Assembly: GCA_900467745.1 (NCBI GenBank) | Contig: UBQW01000013.1 | Location: 61,552 to 125,551 of the forward strand | Direction: 5' to 3' | DNA from: Hyphomicrobiales bacterium | Lineage (GTDB): Bacteria; Pseudomonadota; Alphaproteobacteria; Rhizobiales; Rhizobiaceae | DNA: 64,000 nucleotides | Part shown: in pieces, positions 44,727 to 53,899 of the stretch | Numbering within the stretch: the first letter of the stretch is position 1 | Layout of the letters: the number at the start of each line of letters is the position of its first letter | Program-made: the position numbers and the translations under genes | Notes under the pieces: generated by a model | The model's input: only the letters and a program-made list of their open reading frames with translations | The model's database searches: none | What the model was told of the DNA's origin: nothing

Positions 44727-46388
44727 ATGACGATACACGGCAACCGCTTGTTCAAGGCGGTTGCCTTCCTTTTTCAGCGTGTCAAAGGCGCGGCCTTGCT
44801 GCAGGACAACAGATTGCTTGCTTCCGATATGCCGGCGGCGCGGCCAGCGGCAGGACTGGCGCGACCGCGCCGGGGCATGCCTTATGCGCCCGTCGTGCTG
44901 TTCGCCGCAATCGTCGCGCTGTTCAGCCTCGTTCCCCTCGGTTTCATCGGCTGGATCACCTTCGATGTCGGCTGGGAAACGGTGAAGCAGCTGGTGTTTC
45001 GTCCGCGCGTCGGCGAGTTGCTCGTCAATACCATTGCTCTCGAAGTCATCACCGTGCCGCTGTCGATCGTGCTGGCGGTAACGCTTGCCTGGATCACCGA
45101 GCGCACCGATGTTCCCTTCGCCAGGCTCTGGGCCTGGCTTGCCGTGGCGCCGCTCGCCGTGCCTGCCTTCGTGCACTCCTACGCCTGGGTCAGCCTGGTG
45201 CCCGGAATGCGCGGGCTGCAAAGCGGCGTGTTCGTTTCGGTGCTGGCATACTACCCGTTCCTCTACCTGCCCGTCGCAGCGGCTCTGCGCCGCCTCGATC
45301 CGGCGATCGAGGATGCGGCGGCTTCGCTGGGGCTCGGGCCCTGGGCGGTGTTCTTCCGCACCATCCTGCCGCAGCTTCGGCTCGCCATCTGCGGCGGCTC
45401 GCTGCTGATCGCGCTGCATCTGCTATCGGAATACGGGCTCTTCGTGATGATCCGCTTCGACACGTTTGCGACCGCGATCGTCGACCAGTTCCAGTCGGCC
45501 TATAACAGCCCGGCTGCCAATATGCTCGGCGGCGTGCTCGTCGCCTGCTGCCTGCTTCTGCTCGCGATCGAGGTTCTGGTGCGCGGCAACGAGCGCTATG
45601 CCCGCGTTGGTTCCGGCTCGGCGCGCCCTGCCGATCGCCGCCGTCTCGGCTGGTTCGCTGTGCCGGCCGTGCTTCTGCCCGTCATCGTCGCTGCGCTGAC
45701 GCTTGGCGTCCCCTTTGTCACGCTGGTGCGCTGGCTCTATCTTGGCGGCGCCGGCATCTGGCGGGTCGAGGTCGGCAATGCCTTCGTGCAGTCGATCGTG
45801 CTGGCGCTTGCCGGCGGGATCCTGGCGACGATCGCGGCCGCCCCCATGGCGTGGCTCTCGGTGCGCGCGCCGGGGCGCGTGCAGCGCGTGCTCGAAGCCT
45901 GCCATTATTACGTCGGCTCGCTGCCGGGTGTGGTCGTGGCGCTGGCGCTGGTGACGATCACCGTGCGCCTCGTGCTGCCGCTCTACCAGACATTCGCGAC
46001 GCTGCTGCTCGCCTATATCCTGCTCTTCCTGCCGCGCGCCATGGTCGGTCTTCGCGCCAGTATCGCGCAGGCGCCGGTGGAGCTCGAGCGCGCCGCGATG
46101 GCGCTTGGGCGCACGCCCGGCCAGGCGGTGCGGCAGATCACCATGCGGCTTGCAGCACCGGGTGCTGCGGCCAGCATCGCGCTGGTGGCGCTCGGGATCA
46201 CGAACGAGCTGACGGCGACGTTGATGCTCTCGCCCAACGGCGTCGAGACGCTGGCGACGAAATTCTGGTCGCTCACCAGCGAGATCGATTATGTCGCCGC
46301 CGCGCCTTACGCCTTCATGATGGTCGTGCTGTCGCTGCCGCTGACCCTTCTTCTCCATGCTCAATCGAAACGGACTGCCGGACAATGA
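44727..46388 (+). CDS. Fe(III) ABC transporter, permease (FbpB-like)
   Basis: 553 residues with about 12 helices. Two fused permease units carry EAA loops ([20 protein letters not shown] and [19 protein letters not shown]). The first ~50 residues are polar and unusual, and the ATG at 44829 could be the real start. Its stop overlaps the ATPase start (ATGA). Inner-membrane channel for ferric iron. Confidence 0.92.
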   Translation: MTIHGNRLFKAVAFLFQRVKGAALLQDNRLLASDMPAARPAAGLARPRRGMPYAPVVLFAAIVALFSLVPLGFIGWITFDVGWETVKQLVFRPRVGELLVNTIALEVITVPLSIVLAVTLAWITERTDVPFARLWAWLAVAPLAVPAFVHSYAWVSLVPGMRGLQSGVFVSVLAYYPFLYLPVAAALRRLDPAIEDAAASLGLGPWAVFFRTILPQLRLAICGGSLLIALHLLSEYGLFVMIRFDTFATAIVDQFQSAYNSPAANMLGGVLVACCLLLLAIEVLVRGNERYARVGSGSARPADRRRLGWFAVPAVLLPVIVAALTLGVPFVTLVRWLYLGGAGIWRVEVGNAFVQSIVLALAGGILATIAAAPMAWLSVRAPGRVQRVLEACHYYVGSLPGVVVALALVTITVRLVLPLYQTFATLLLAYILLFLPRAMVGLRASIAQAPVELERAAMALGRTPGQAVRQITMRLAAPGAAASIALVALGITNELTATLMLSPNGVETLATKFWSLTSEIDYVAAAPYAFMMVVLSLPLTLLLHAQSKRTAGQ

Positions 46389-47422
46389 CGCTGCTTACGA
46401 TCGAAGGTGCCAGCAAGCGTTACGGTCAGGTGCAGGCGCTCGACAACATCTCGCTGGAGGTGACGGCGGGCAGCCGCACGGCCGTGGTCGGCCCCTCCGG
46501 CTCCGGCAAGACGACGCTCTTGCGCATCATCGCCGGCTTCGAGCAGCCCGATCAGGGCCGTGTCACGCTCAACGGTGAATTGCTGGCCGATGGACCGGCT
46601 GCGGTGCCGGCGCACAAGCGCGGCATCGGCATCGTCTCGCAGGAAGGTGCGCTGTTTCCGCATCTCGACGTCGCCGGCAATATCGGCTTCGGCATTGCCC
46701 GCAGCGCGACCGATCGCGACAAGCGGGTGCTCGATCTGCTCGACATGGTCGAGCTCGATCGCGGCATGCTCACGCGCCGCCCACACCAGCTTTCCGGCGG
46801 CCAGCAGCAGCGCGTGGCGTTGGCGCGCGCGCTTGGCCGCGAACCGCGCCTGATGCTGCTCGACGAGCCCTTCTCGGCGCTCGACACGGGTCTTCGCGAA
46901 AACATGCGCAAGGCGGTCGCCCGCGTGCTGCAGGCGGCGGGCATCACCAGCATCCTCGTCACCCACGACCAAGCCGAGGCGCTCTCCTATGCCGATCAGG
47001 TAGCGGTGCTGCGCGATGGCAAGCTGATGCAGGCGGGATCGCCGCAATCGCTTTATCTCGCGCCGCGCGACCGCGAGACTGCGCTGTTTCTGGGCGACGC
47101 CGTGATGTTGCCGGCGATCATCCGCAACGGTCACGCCGATTGCGCGCTCGGCCATGTCGCGGTCGATAGCCAGCATCAGGGCAAGGTCGAGATCATGCTC
47201 CGGCCCGAACAGATCCGCGTCGTCACCGACAGTAGCGAAAAGCCCTATGGCGGGCGTGTCGTCGAGGTGGATTTCGGCGGCGCGACCTGCACGGTCGCTG
47301 TCTCGCTCGACGGCGTGGCGCTGCCGCCGATCCTGATCAAGACCTCCAGCGTGGCGCTGCCTTCGCGCGGCGACCGGGTGCGGCTGGAGATCGCCGGCAA
47401 GGCGCATGTTTTCGTGCGCTGA
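46385..47422 (+). CDS. Fe(III) ABC transporter, ATP-binding protein (FbpC-like)
   Basis: 345 residues. Walker A GPSGSGKT, signature LSGGQQQR, Walker [13 protein letters not shown], switch His VTHDQAEAL. After residue ~240 there is a TOBE-type regulatory domain ([10 protein letters not shown] ... [15 protein letters not shown]). The frame is open for 530 bases further upstream, but that part is a shadow of the permease. The ATG at 46385 overlaps the permease stop. Confidence 0.93.
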   Translation: MTLLTIEGASKRYGQVQALDNISLEVTAGSRTAVVGPSGSGKTTLLRIIAGFEQPDQGRVTLNGELLADGPAAVPAHKRGIGIVSQEGALFPHLDVAGNIGFGIARSATDRDKRVLDLLDMVELDRGMLTRRPHQLSGGQQQRVALARALGREPRLMLLDEPFSALDTGLRENMRKAVARVLQAAGITSILVTHDQAEALSYADQVAVLRDGKLMQAGSPQSLYLAPRDRETALFLGDAVMLPAIIRNGHADCALGHVAVDSQHQGKVEIMLRPEQIRVVTDSSEKPYGGRVVEVDFGGATCTVAVSLDGVALPPILIKTSSVALPSRGDRVRLEIAGKAHVFVR

Positions 47423-47478
47423 GGGGCGCTTTTTGGGCTGGCCGGCGGCTCTCGCGCTTGCCCATCCGCTAGACGCCG

Positions 47479-48807
47479 TCAGGCGATCTTGAGCTCTTCG
47501 TCTTCCGCCTCGTCTTCCAGCCAGCCGCCGGTAAAGCCTGCGCGTTCCAGGCCGGTACGGATGATGTCGGACTTGCGCATCAGGCTCCAGATGAAATCGG
47601 AGCGATCGTTTTCGATCGACATGACAAGCAGCCCCTGGTCGATGCCGACGCAGCGATCGTCCACCCACCCCTCCGGTCCCGCCGTCTTGACGGATGGGTT
47701 GAAGCCACCAGGAAAACGGCCCTCGTAGCAGAGGTCGGGATAGGCCTGGAGCAGCGCCCGTGTGCCCGAGATCGCCGCCTCGCGGTCATAGGGCAGGGCG
47801 GCAAGCGCGCACCATGGCGCAAGGGTTCCATCATCGGGGCCGAGCGGGGCGCCACGGGCGGCATAGCCCAGCACGCTCGGGCGCCGATCGCCATGGCGGC
47901 TGCGCGACGGCGGCGGACCGTCGGAGGCGGACAGGCCCCAGACATCCCTGGAATAGCCGATGAAATGGCCGGGGTTGCGCTCGGCGTAGTCGCGTTGCAC
48001 CTCGATGCAGATCTGCGTGTTGCGGAAATAATCGCTGTCGCGCGCCGCCATCGGTCTGTCGCGGATGCCGCGGAAATCGATCCAGGCATGCGAGAAGAGG
48101 TGGATGAAGAAGGGCCCGGCATAGAGATAGCACTTCTCGCCGAAAAGCATCCACGAGTAGCTCGAGGTGAAGGCGTCGTAGCTCGATTGCGGGATCGGGT
48201 GCGTCGGCGAGGCGAGCGCCAGCGTGTAGAGCAGCACCGCCTCGTCATAGCCCTGCCAGCGCCAGCGCAGGAAGCCGCTTGAGGGCTTCCAGCCCATGCA
48301 GATGGTCTCGCCCTTGTTCAGCGCCCAGTGCCAGTCGATGCGCTCGTAGATCATCGTCGAGAGCCGGCGGATCTCGGTCTCGGCTTCGTCGTCGCCATCG
48401 AAATAGGCGGCCGCCGTCAGCACGCCGGCGACGAGCAGCGTCGTGTCGATGGTCGAGAGCTCGCTGTTCCAGGCGCGGTGGCCGGTGTCCATGTGCAGGA
48501 AGTGGTAGAAGAAACCCTTGTAGCCGATCGCATGCCGCTCGCGGCCCTGGTGGCCGTTGGCGAAGAAGCAGAGCGTCGTCGTGGTACGGGCTATCGCATC
48601 GGCCCTGGTCATCCAGCCGCGCTCGACGGCGACGGTGTAGGACGACAGCGCGAAGCCGACGGCCGCGATGCTGCAGGGCACGTTTGCGACCGACGTATCG
48701 GCGACAAGCCCGTTATCGGGGTTGGAATGTTTCAGGAAGTAATTGAACGCCGCCTGCTGCAGCCTGTCGACCAGCGCGGCATCTGTTTCCTCGGTCCGTT
48801 GCAGCAT
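47479..48807 (-). CDS. Glycoamylase-like domain protein (PF10091 / GH144-like beta-1,2-glucanase)
   Basis: 442 residues. An alpha/alpha-barrel with the glycoamylase-like signature: FLRWRWQGYDEAVLLYTLAL, SPTHPIPQSSYDAF, LFSHAWIDFRGIRD, DYFRNTQICIEVQR and VWGLSASDGP. This domain is found in GH144 endo-beta-1,2-glucanases and in the trimming region of cyclic beta-1,2-glucan synthase. No signal peptide is visible, so it is predicted cytoplasmic. GGGAG lies just upstream of the ATG. The C-terminus is acidic (EDEAEDEEL). Confidence 0.85.
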   Translation of the reverse strand: MLQRTEETDAALVDRLQQAAFNYFLKHSNPDNGLVADTSVANVPCSIAAVGFALSSYTVAVERGWMTRADAIARTTTTLCFFANGHQGRERHAIGYKGFFYHFLHMDTGHRAWNSELSTIDTTLLVAGVLTAAAYFDGDDEAETEIRRLSTMIYERIDWHWALNKGETICMGWKPSSGFLRWRWQGYDEAVLLYTLALASPTHPIPQSSYDAFTSSYSWMLFGEKCYLYAGPFFIHLFSHAWIDFRGIRDRPMAARDSDYFRNTQICIEVQRDYAERNPGHFIGYSRDVWGLSASDGPPPSRSRHGDRRPSVLGYAARGAPLGPDDGTLAPWCALAALPYDREAAISGTRALLQAYPDLCYEGRFPGGFNPSVKTAGPEGWVDDRCVGIDQGLLVMSIENDRSDFIWSLMRKSDIIRTGLERAGFTGGWLEDEAEDEELKIA

Positions 48808-48904
48808 CTTCTCCCGCCCAATCGGTTATCCTGCCCCTTGGTTCAACATGGGCAGGTGCGACACGCAAATCAATGTTTTTTGAGGGGTGTGGTTGGGGCT
48901 TTGC

Positions 48905-49330
48905 TCAGGCGGCTTCCTGAACGGAGACCACGATCGTCTTGCCGAGCGCCTGCATCGCCTCCTGCAACGCGCCGATTTTCGAATGATGGTCGGGATCGAG
49001 GATGCGGCGCGCCTCGTTTTCCGTCTTGCCCAAGCGCCGCGCCAGTTCACGCTTGGAGATGCCGGCTTGTCTGAAGGCTTCGATCACCGCGAGCTTGATC
49101 GCGTCCTCGGGATCGACGGCGATGGCAACGCCTGTTTTTGCGGAGGGAAGCGGTATCGCGCGGCCGTCCTGAACAATGCCGCGAAGCGCGAGACCGAGCG
49201 CTTCTTGCGCGCTGGCGATGGCCTCGTTGCGGTCGTCGCCATGGGTTAGCGCTTCAGGAACATCGGCAAAGGTAACGAGATACCCGCCATCGGGATCGGG
49301 CTGGATGTCCGCCAAATATACGTATCTCAT
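48905..49330 (-). CDS. HicB family antitoxin-like protein with Xre-type domain, no HicA partner
   Basis: 141 residues from ATG 49330, with GGAG upstream. Residues 1-65 form the HicB pseudo-RNase-H fold (MRYVYLADIQPDPDGGYLV, DVPEALTHGDDRNEA). Residues 75-135 form a helix-turn-helix (AGISKRELARRLGKTENEARRILD). HicA toxins are small and sit next to hicB. Here the left neighbour is a glucanase and the right neighbour a tRNA gene, with no HicA-sized frame, so it is an orphan. Confidence 0.87.
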   Translation of the reverse strand: MRYVYLADIQPDPDGGYLVTFADVPEALTHGDDRNEAIASAQEALGLALRGIVQDGRAIPLPSAKTGVAIAVDPEDAIKLAVIEAFRQAGISKRELARRLGKTENEARRILDPDHHSKIGALQEAMQALGKTIVVSVQEAA

Positions 49331-49497
49331 CCCGTTCTCCATTGCCGAGTGTGCGCACAAAAATGTGCGCGGCGCAATGATGGATGCGATGGTGGAGCAG
49401 AAGGGGGTGTGAACAGTCGGCAATAGGGATGACGACATGGGAGCGAGGCGTTCGTTGGAGCGCCTGATGCATCATATTTCTGTCGGTTGGGAAGATT

Positions 49498-49572
49498 TGG
49501 AGCGGGCGAAGGGGTTCGAACCCTCGACCCCAACCTTGGCAAGGTTGTGCTCTACCACTGAGCTACACCCGC
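49498..49572 (-). tRNA. tRNA-Gly (anticodon GCC)
   Basis: Minus strand: acceptor gcgggtg pairs with cgcccgc, D-arm agctcagtggtagagc, anticodon loop ttGCCaa in stem caacc/ggttg, T-arm gagggttcgaacccc, discriminator T and an encoded CCA (49498-49500). 75 nt including CCA. Confidence 0.98.
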
Positions 49573-49827
49573 TCATAATCCCGACGGCCTGTGGTAGTTA
49601 GAGAGGACCGTGGGCGCCACCTTGCGGCGACGGGCGCTATATCGCCCAAACGATTTTCAAATGCAACAGGGAAATGACGGAAAGGCGAAGAAAAATTCGG
49701 AAAGCTTTCCCGGCCCCAGCTAAAATGCCGCAAATGCAGGGAAAAGCGGCGAATAGGAACGTTGCAAAAAAGGGGAGGGAGACGTAATCAGGGGGCGCCT
49801 TATCCCAATAGAGTGCTGGAACGAGCA

Positions 49828-50337
49828 ATGACCGAGAAGACGCCGAAGACCGCAGCCGAACTCTACGCCTTTCTCGACGGGCTCGGCATCAAGCACAGCA
49901 CCAAAACGCATGCGCCGGTGTTCACTGTGGCCGAATCGGTGGCGCTGCGCGACGAGATTCCCGGCGGTCACACCAAGAACCTGTTCGTGAAGGACAAGAA
50001 GGACCAGTTCTTCCTGCTCACCGTCGAGGAGAATGCCTCGGTCGACCTGAAGACGGTGCACACGCTGATCGGCGCGGCCAGCAAGGTGTCGTTCGGCAAG
50101 CCTGAGAAGCTGATGGAATATCTGGGCGTCATTCCGGGCTCGGTCACGGCGTTCGGCGCGATCAACGATTCCGACCACAAGGTCACATTCGTTCTTGATG
50201 CCGATCTCATGAAGGACGAGATTATCAATTGCCATCCGCTTAGCAACGACGCGACCACGTCGATTGCAAGCGCCGACCTCGTTCGCTTCATGGAAGCGAC
50301 CGGTCACACGCCGCTTGTCTTGAAAGTGACGTCCTGA
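49828..50337 (+). CDS. Prolyl-tRNA deacylase (YbaK/ProX family, Ala-tRNA-Pro editing)
   Basis: 169 residues from ATG 49828. The editing fold is recognised from HSTKTHAPVFTVAES, PGGHTKNLFVKDKKDQFFLL (with the conserved Lys), GKPEKLMEYLGVIPGSVTAF and CHPLSNDATTSI. ProXp-ala/PrdX proteins hydrolyse mischarged Ala-tRNA-Pro in trans. Located downstream of a tRNA gene but on the other strand. Confidence 0.92.
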   Translation: MTEKTPKTAAELYAFLDGLGIKHSTKTHAPVFTVAESVALRDEIPGGHTKNLFVKDKKDQFFLLTVEENASVDLKTVHTLIGAASKVSFGKPEKLMEYLGVIPGSVTAFGAINDSDHKVTFVLDADLMKDEIINCHPLSNDATTSIASADLVRFMEATGHTPLVLKVTS

Positions 50338-50390
50338 CATACGATTTTAACGCTAGAAAAGCCGGCTGACCGGCGCGGCGGGAGATACTC

Positions 50391-51386
50391 ATGAGCGGCA
50401 ACGACAATCCCTACAGCAATTCCTTCGGCCAGATGTCGGCAACGGCGAGCTATGGCGGCGCGCCTGCAGCACCGGCTCAGGCCGCGGCGCCAGCGCCCAT
50501 GGCCGCCGGCGGCTATATCAAGGATACGACGACGGCGACCTTCAGCAAGGATGTCATCGAGGAGTCGCGCAACCAGCCTGTTCTCGTCGATTTCTGGGCG
50601 CCCTGGTGCGGTCCGTGCAAGCAGCTGACGCCCGTCATCGAAAAGGTGGTCAACGAGGCCCAGGGTCGCGTCAAGCTCGTCAAGATGAACATCGACGACC
50701 ATCCGTCGATCGCCGGCCAGCTCGGCATCCAGTCGATCCCCGCCGTCATCGCCTTCGTCGGCGGTCGCCCGGCCGATGGCTTCATGGGTGCGGTGCCCGA
50801 AAGCCAGATCCGTGAGTTCATCGATCGTGTCGCCGGTCCCGCGGGTGCCGATCAGGCGGCCGAGATCGAGGCCGTGCTCGTCGAGGCCGATGGTCTGCTC
50901 GCCAGCGGTGACATCAATGGCGCGGCACAGCTCTACGGCGCCGTCATGCAGGCCGATCCTGATAATGCCAAGGCGCTCGCCGGCATGGCGCAGTGCATGA
51001 TTTCAGCCAACCAGCATGAGCGGGCGCGCGAGGCGCTGAAGGAACTCCCCGAGGAGATGGCGGCCGATCCGGCGATCCAGGCGGTGGTGAAGAAGCTCGA
51101 GCAGATCGAGGAAGCCCGCAAGCTCGGCGATCCCGTGGCTCTCGAGCAGGCGCTTGCCGCAAACCCCGACGATCACGAAGCGCGCATGAAGCTCGCCAAG
51201 ATCCGCAATGTCGAGGGCGCACGCGAGGAAGCGGCCGATCACCTGATTTACATCATGCGCAAGGATCGGACCTTCGACGACGACGGCGCACGTCGTCAGC
51301 TGTTGCAGTTCTTCGAGGTCTGGGGCTTCAAGGATCCGGCCAGCGTTTCGGGACGGCGCAAGCTTTCGGCGCTGCTGTTCTCTTAA
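50391..51386 (+). CDS. Thioredoxin-fold co-chaperone CnoX/YbbN with TPR domain
   Basis: 331 residues. After a 40-residue Ala/Pro-rich leader, the thioredoxin domain (residues ~45-155) has WAPWCGPCK with an intact CxxC. Residues ~165-320 are tetratricopeptide-like helices (AAQLYGAVMQADPDNAKALAGMA split here). YbbN/CnoX proteins protect unfolded clients from oxidation and pass them to GroEL/DnaK. A ggcggggaga-type ribosome site precedes the start. Probably transcribed with the LON-domain gene. Confidence 0.92.
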   Translation: MSGNDNPYSNSFGQMSATASYGGAPAAPAQAAAPAPMAAGGYIKDTTTATFSKDVIEESRNQPVLVDFWAPWCGPCKQLTPVIEKVVNEAQGRVKLVKMNIDDHPSIAGQLGIQSIPAVIAFVGGRPADGFMGAVPESQIREFIDRVAGPAGADQAAEIEAVLVEADGLLASGDINGAAQLYGAVMQADPDNAKALAGMAQCMISANQHERAREALKELPEEMAADPAIQAVVKKLEQIEEARKLGDPVALEQALAANPDDHEARMKLAKIRNVEGAREEAADHLIYIMRKDRTFDDDGARRQLLQFFEVWGFKDPASVSGRRKLSALLFS

Positions 51387-51510
51387 GCAGCAGCGACATT
51401 TCGCCATTCGGTTTGCCGCCATCGACCCTTGCGTTTTCGATGGCGTACCCCACATTCGTTTAGATGCGGGCGTGTGGTTTAGGTCCGCCGATTATGCGGG
51501 ACGAGTGCCG

Positions 51511-52182
51511 ATGCAAGTGGGGAATGCACGATATCTGAAGAGCGGCGATGTGCCTGACACGATCGCCGTCTTCCCCTTGACCGGTGCGCTGCTGCTTCCC
51601 ACCGGCCAGCTTCCTCTCAACATCTTCGAGCCCCGCTATCTCGCCATGTTCGACGCGGCGATATCAGGCAACCGGCTGATCGGCATGGTGCAGCCGGCGC
51701 TTGGCGAGAGCGACGACAAGAATAGCGACGGCAATCTCAGCGCCGTCGGCTGCGTCGGGCGCATCACCTCGTTTGCCGAGACCGGCGACGGTCGATACAT
51801 CGTCTCGTTGACCGGCGTCTGCCGCTTCCGTCTGCTCGACGAGAAGGACACGCACCAGCCGTACCGCACCTTCCGCATCGCGCCGTTCATCTCCGATCTC
51901 TCTGCACGCAACGAAGAGGACGCGGTCGATCGCGCGGCGCTTCTCGCCGCCTTCAAGGCCTATCTCGAGGCCAACAAGCTGGAGGCCGACTGGGAGAGCG
52001 TGGAGCGCGCCAGCAACATGACGCTGGTCAACTCGCTCGCGATGATGTCGCCCTTCGGCCCGGCGGAAAAGCAGGCGCTTCTCGAGGCGCCGGATCTGAA
52101 GACGCGGGCGGAAACCTTGATCGCGATCACCGAGATCGTCCTTGCCCGGGTCTTCGGTGACTCGGACACGATTTTGCAGTAG
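51511..52182 (+). CDS. LON N-terminal substrate-binding-domain protein
   Basis: 223 residues from ATG 51511. It is only the LON N-domain ([45 protein letters not shown], and helical end). No ATPase or protease domain is present. Members are free-standing proteins of unknown role, commonly located after a thioredoxin-TPR gene and before a Trm112-like gene, as here. Confidence 0.9.
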   Translation: MQVGNARYLKSGDVPDTIAVFPLTGALLLPTGQLPLNIFEPRYLAMFDAAISGNRLIGMVQPALGESDDKNSDGNLSAVGCVGRITSFAETGDGRYIVSLTGVCRFRLLDEKDTHQPYRTFRIAPFISDLSARNEEDAVDRAALLAAFKAYLEANKLEADWESVERASNMTLVNSLAMMSPFGPAEKQALLEAPDLKTRAETLIAITEIVLARVFGDSDTILQ

Positions 52183-52192
52183 AAGCGGTCGC

Positions 52193-52381
52193 ATGGACGA
52201 AAAACTGAGCCGCGTCGATCCCAAGCTTCTGGAACTTATGGTCTGCCCGCTGACCAAGGGGCGGCTCACCTATGATCGCGAGCACAACGAGCTCGTCTCC
52301 GAAAAGGCGAAGCTCGCCTACCCGATCCGCGACGGCATCCCGATCATGCTGGTATCGGAAGCGCGCGAGATCGAGGAATAG
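52193..52381 (+). CDS. Trm112-like small protein (UPF0434)
   Basis: 62 residues from ATG 52193. [35 protein letters not shown] and IMLVSEA match the Trm112/YcaR group. Only one Cys is present, so no zinc knuckle, as usual in bacterial members. It starts 11 bases after the LON-domain gene. Confidence 0.92.
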   Translation: MDEKLSRVDPKLLELMVCPLTKGRLTYDREHNELVSEKAKLAYPIRDGIPIMLVSEAREIEE

Positions 52382-52448
52382 GCTATTCTGATCCAGCCGG
52401 CGCGTGAGCTCCGTTTATGCCACCCCTTCTGAGACTGAGGCGTGAGCT

Positions 52449-52589
52449 ATGGCAGACGAAGTCTACTGGTCTTTCTACTTTGTGCCGATCGGCATCACGT
52501 TGTCGTGCCTGCTTCTCTATGCCGGCCATGGTCTCTATCTGCGTCATCGCCGACGGCTGAGACGCAACCGACCGCCGCCGACGATTTGA
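52449..52589 (+). CDS. Predicted small membrane protein, 46 residues
   Basis: ATG 52449 to TGA 52589. One membrane helix (FYFVPIGITLSCLLLYAGH) is followed by a very basic cytoplasmic tail (LRHRRRLRRNRPPP). ggcgtgag precedes the start. The hydrophobic-then-basic layout is unlikely by chance and follows the positive-inside rule. It is not a family I can name. Confidence 0.6.
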   Translation: MADEVYWSFYFVPIGITLSCLLLYAGHGLYLRHRRRLRRNRPPPTI

Positions 52590-52599
52590 CGCCTCGCCC

Positions 52600-53814
52600 C
52601 TAGATCGCCTCGCCCGCCAGCAAGCGCGGGTTGCCGGCTGCCGTCGTGCCGGCGGCCTGGCCGATGAAGTAGGATTTGAGGCCCGGCAGGCGGTCGACGA
52701 GGCCGAGGCCGAAGTCGCGGGCGATGCGGATCGGCGCGAGGTCGTTGGAGAACAGGCGGTTCAGCACATCGGTGGTCACGCCCATGCGGAAAGTGTCGAA
52801 ACGGCGCCAGGCCTGATAGCGCTCAAGGATGTTGATCGAGCCGATATCGAGGCCGAGGCGATCGGCTTCGACGATGGTCTCGGCGAGCGCCGCCACATCC
52901 TTGAAGCCGAGATTGAGGCCCTGGCCGGAAATCGGGTGGATGCCGTGAGCGGCGTCGCCGGCGAGCGCCAGGCGCGGGGCGACGAAGGCGCGCGCCAGCG
53001 TCAGGCCGAGCGGGAAGGCGCGCTTGTGGCCCACCACCTTCAGCGCGCCGAGCTTGTGGCCGAAGCGGCGCTCCAGTTCTTCCTCGAAAATCAGGTCGTC
53101 GGAGCGCACCAGCCGGTTGGCGTCCGCTGTCGTTTCCGTCCAGACCAGCGAGGAGCGGTTGTCTTTCAGGGGCAGGATGGCGAAGGGGCCTGAGGGCAGG
53201 AAATGCTCTTCGGCGCAGCCATTGTGCGGGCGCTCGTGCTCGACGGTGGTGACGATGCCGGACTGGCCGTACTCCCAATGAACCGTCTTGATGCCCGCGA
53301 GATCGCGCAGGTGCGAGCGCACGCCGTCGCAGGCGACCACCAGCTTGGTCTCGATCGTGCTGCCGTCTGAGAGCGTGATCTCGGCGTGGGTGTCCAGCGT
53401 CTTCAGGCCGGTGGCGCCAAGGCCATGGGTGATCTCGATGCCGAGCCGCTCACAGGCGCCGCGCAGCGCGCCGACCATCGCGACATTCGGGATCATGTGG
53501 GCGAAGGGCTTGCCGTCCTCGACCTCGCCATCGAAGGTCAGGAAGACGGGGCGGACCGGATCGGAGGTCTTGGAATCGGTGACGATCATCTTGGTGATCG
53601 GCTGCGCGGTCGGCTCGATCTCGCTCCAGATGCCGAAAACGTCGAGCATCTTGGTGGCGGCGGCGATGATGGCGGATGCGCGTGGGTCCTTGCGCCAGAC
53701 ATCCGCGGGAGCGGCCTCGACCACCGCGACATCGAGATGCGGCGCCGCCTGCTTGACCGCGACAGCCATGGAGAGCCCGACATAACCCCCGCCAACCACA
53801 AGCATGTCACGCAT
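52600..53814 (-). CDS. Ubiquinone biosynthesis FAD-dependent monooxygenase (UbiH/UbiF/UbiL family)
   Basis: 404 residues. FAD-binding GGGYVGLSMAVAV at the N-terminus, the DG motif VVACDGVRSHLRD, and the second FAD motif LALAGDAAHGIHPISGQGLN with the QGLNLG signature of quinone hydroxylases. Hydroxylates one position of the polyprenyl-phenol ring in aerobic ubiquinone synthesis. Which carbon cannot be decided. Divergent from tesB across a 16-bp palindrome. Confidence 0.9.
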   Translation of the reverse strand: MRDMLVVGGGYVGLSMAVAVKQAAPHLDVAVVEAAPADVWRKDPRASAIIAAATKMLDVFGIWSEIEPTAQPITKMIVTDSKTSDPVRPVFLTFDGEVEDGKPFAHMIPNVAMVGALRGACERLGIEITHGLGATGLKTLDTHAEITLSDGSTIETKLVVACDGVRSHLRDLAGIKTVHWEYGQSGIVTTVEHERPHNGCAEEHFLPSGPFAILPLKDNRSSLVWTETTADANRLVRSDDLIFEEELERRFGHKLGALKVVGHKRAFPLGLTLARAFVAPRLALAGDAAHGIHPISGQGLNLGFKDVAALAETIVEADRLGLDIGSINILERYQAWRRFDTFRMGVTTDVLNRLFSNDLAPIRIARDFGLGLVDRLPGLKSYFIGQAAGTTAAGNPRLLAGEAI

Positions 53815-53846
53815 AACGCCCGTCCCGTTCTTTTAGAATATCCTAT

Positions 53847-53862
53847 TGATCTATATAGATCA
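53847..53862. promoter_or_regulatory. Perfect 16-bp palindrome between ubi hydroxylase and tesB
   Basis: TGATCTATATAGATCA is fully self-complementary, 32 bases from the hydroxylase start and 37 bases from the tesB start. It is suited to be an operator for a dimeric repressor controlling one or both genes. No regulator gene is adjacent. Confidence 0.55.
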
Positions 53863-53899
53863 TCATCGCCACACTTCCTACCTGCCGGAGCCATACAAA

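Noticed and set aside
45851..46384. Upstream extension of the iron ATPase frame
   Set aside because: It overlaps the permease in another frame, and the ATG at 46385 in the ATGA overlap is the natural start.
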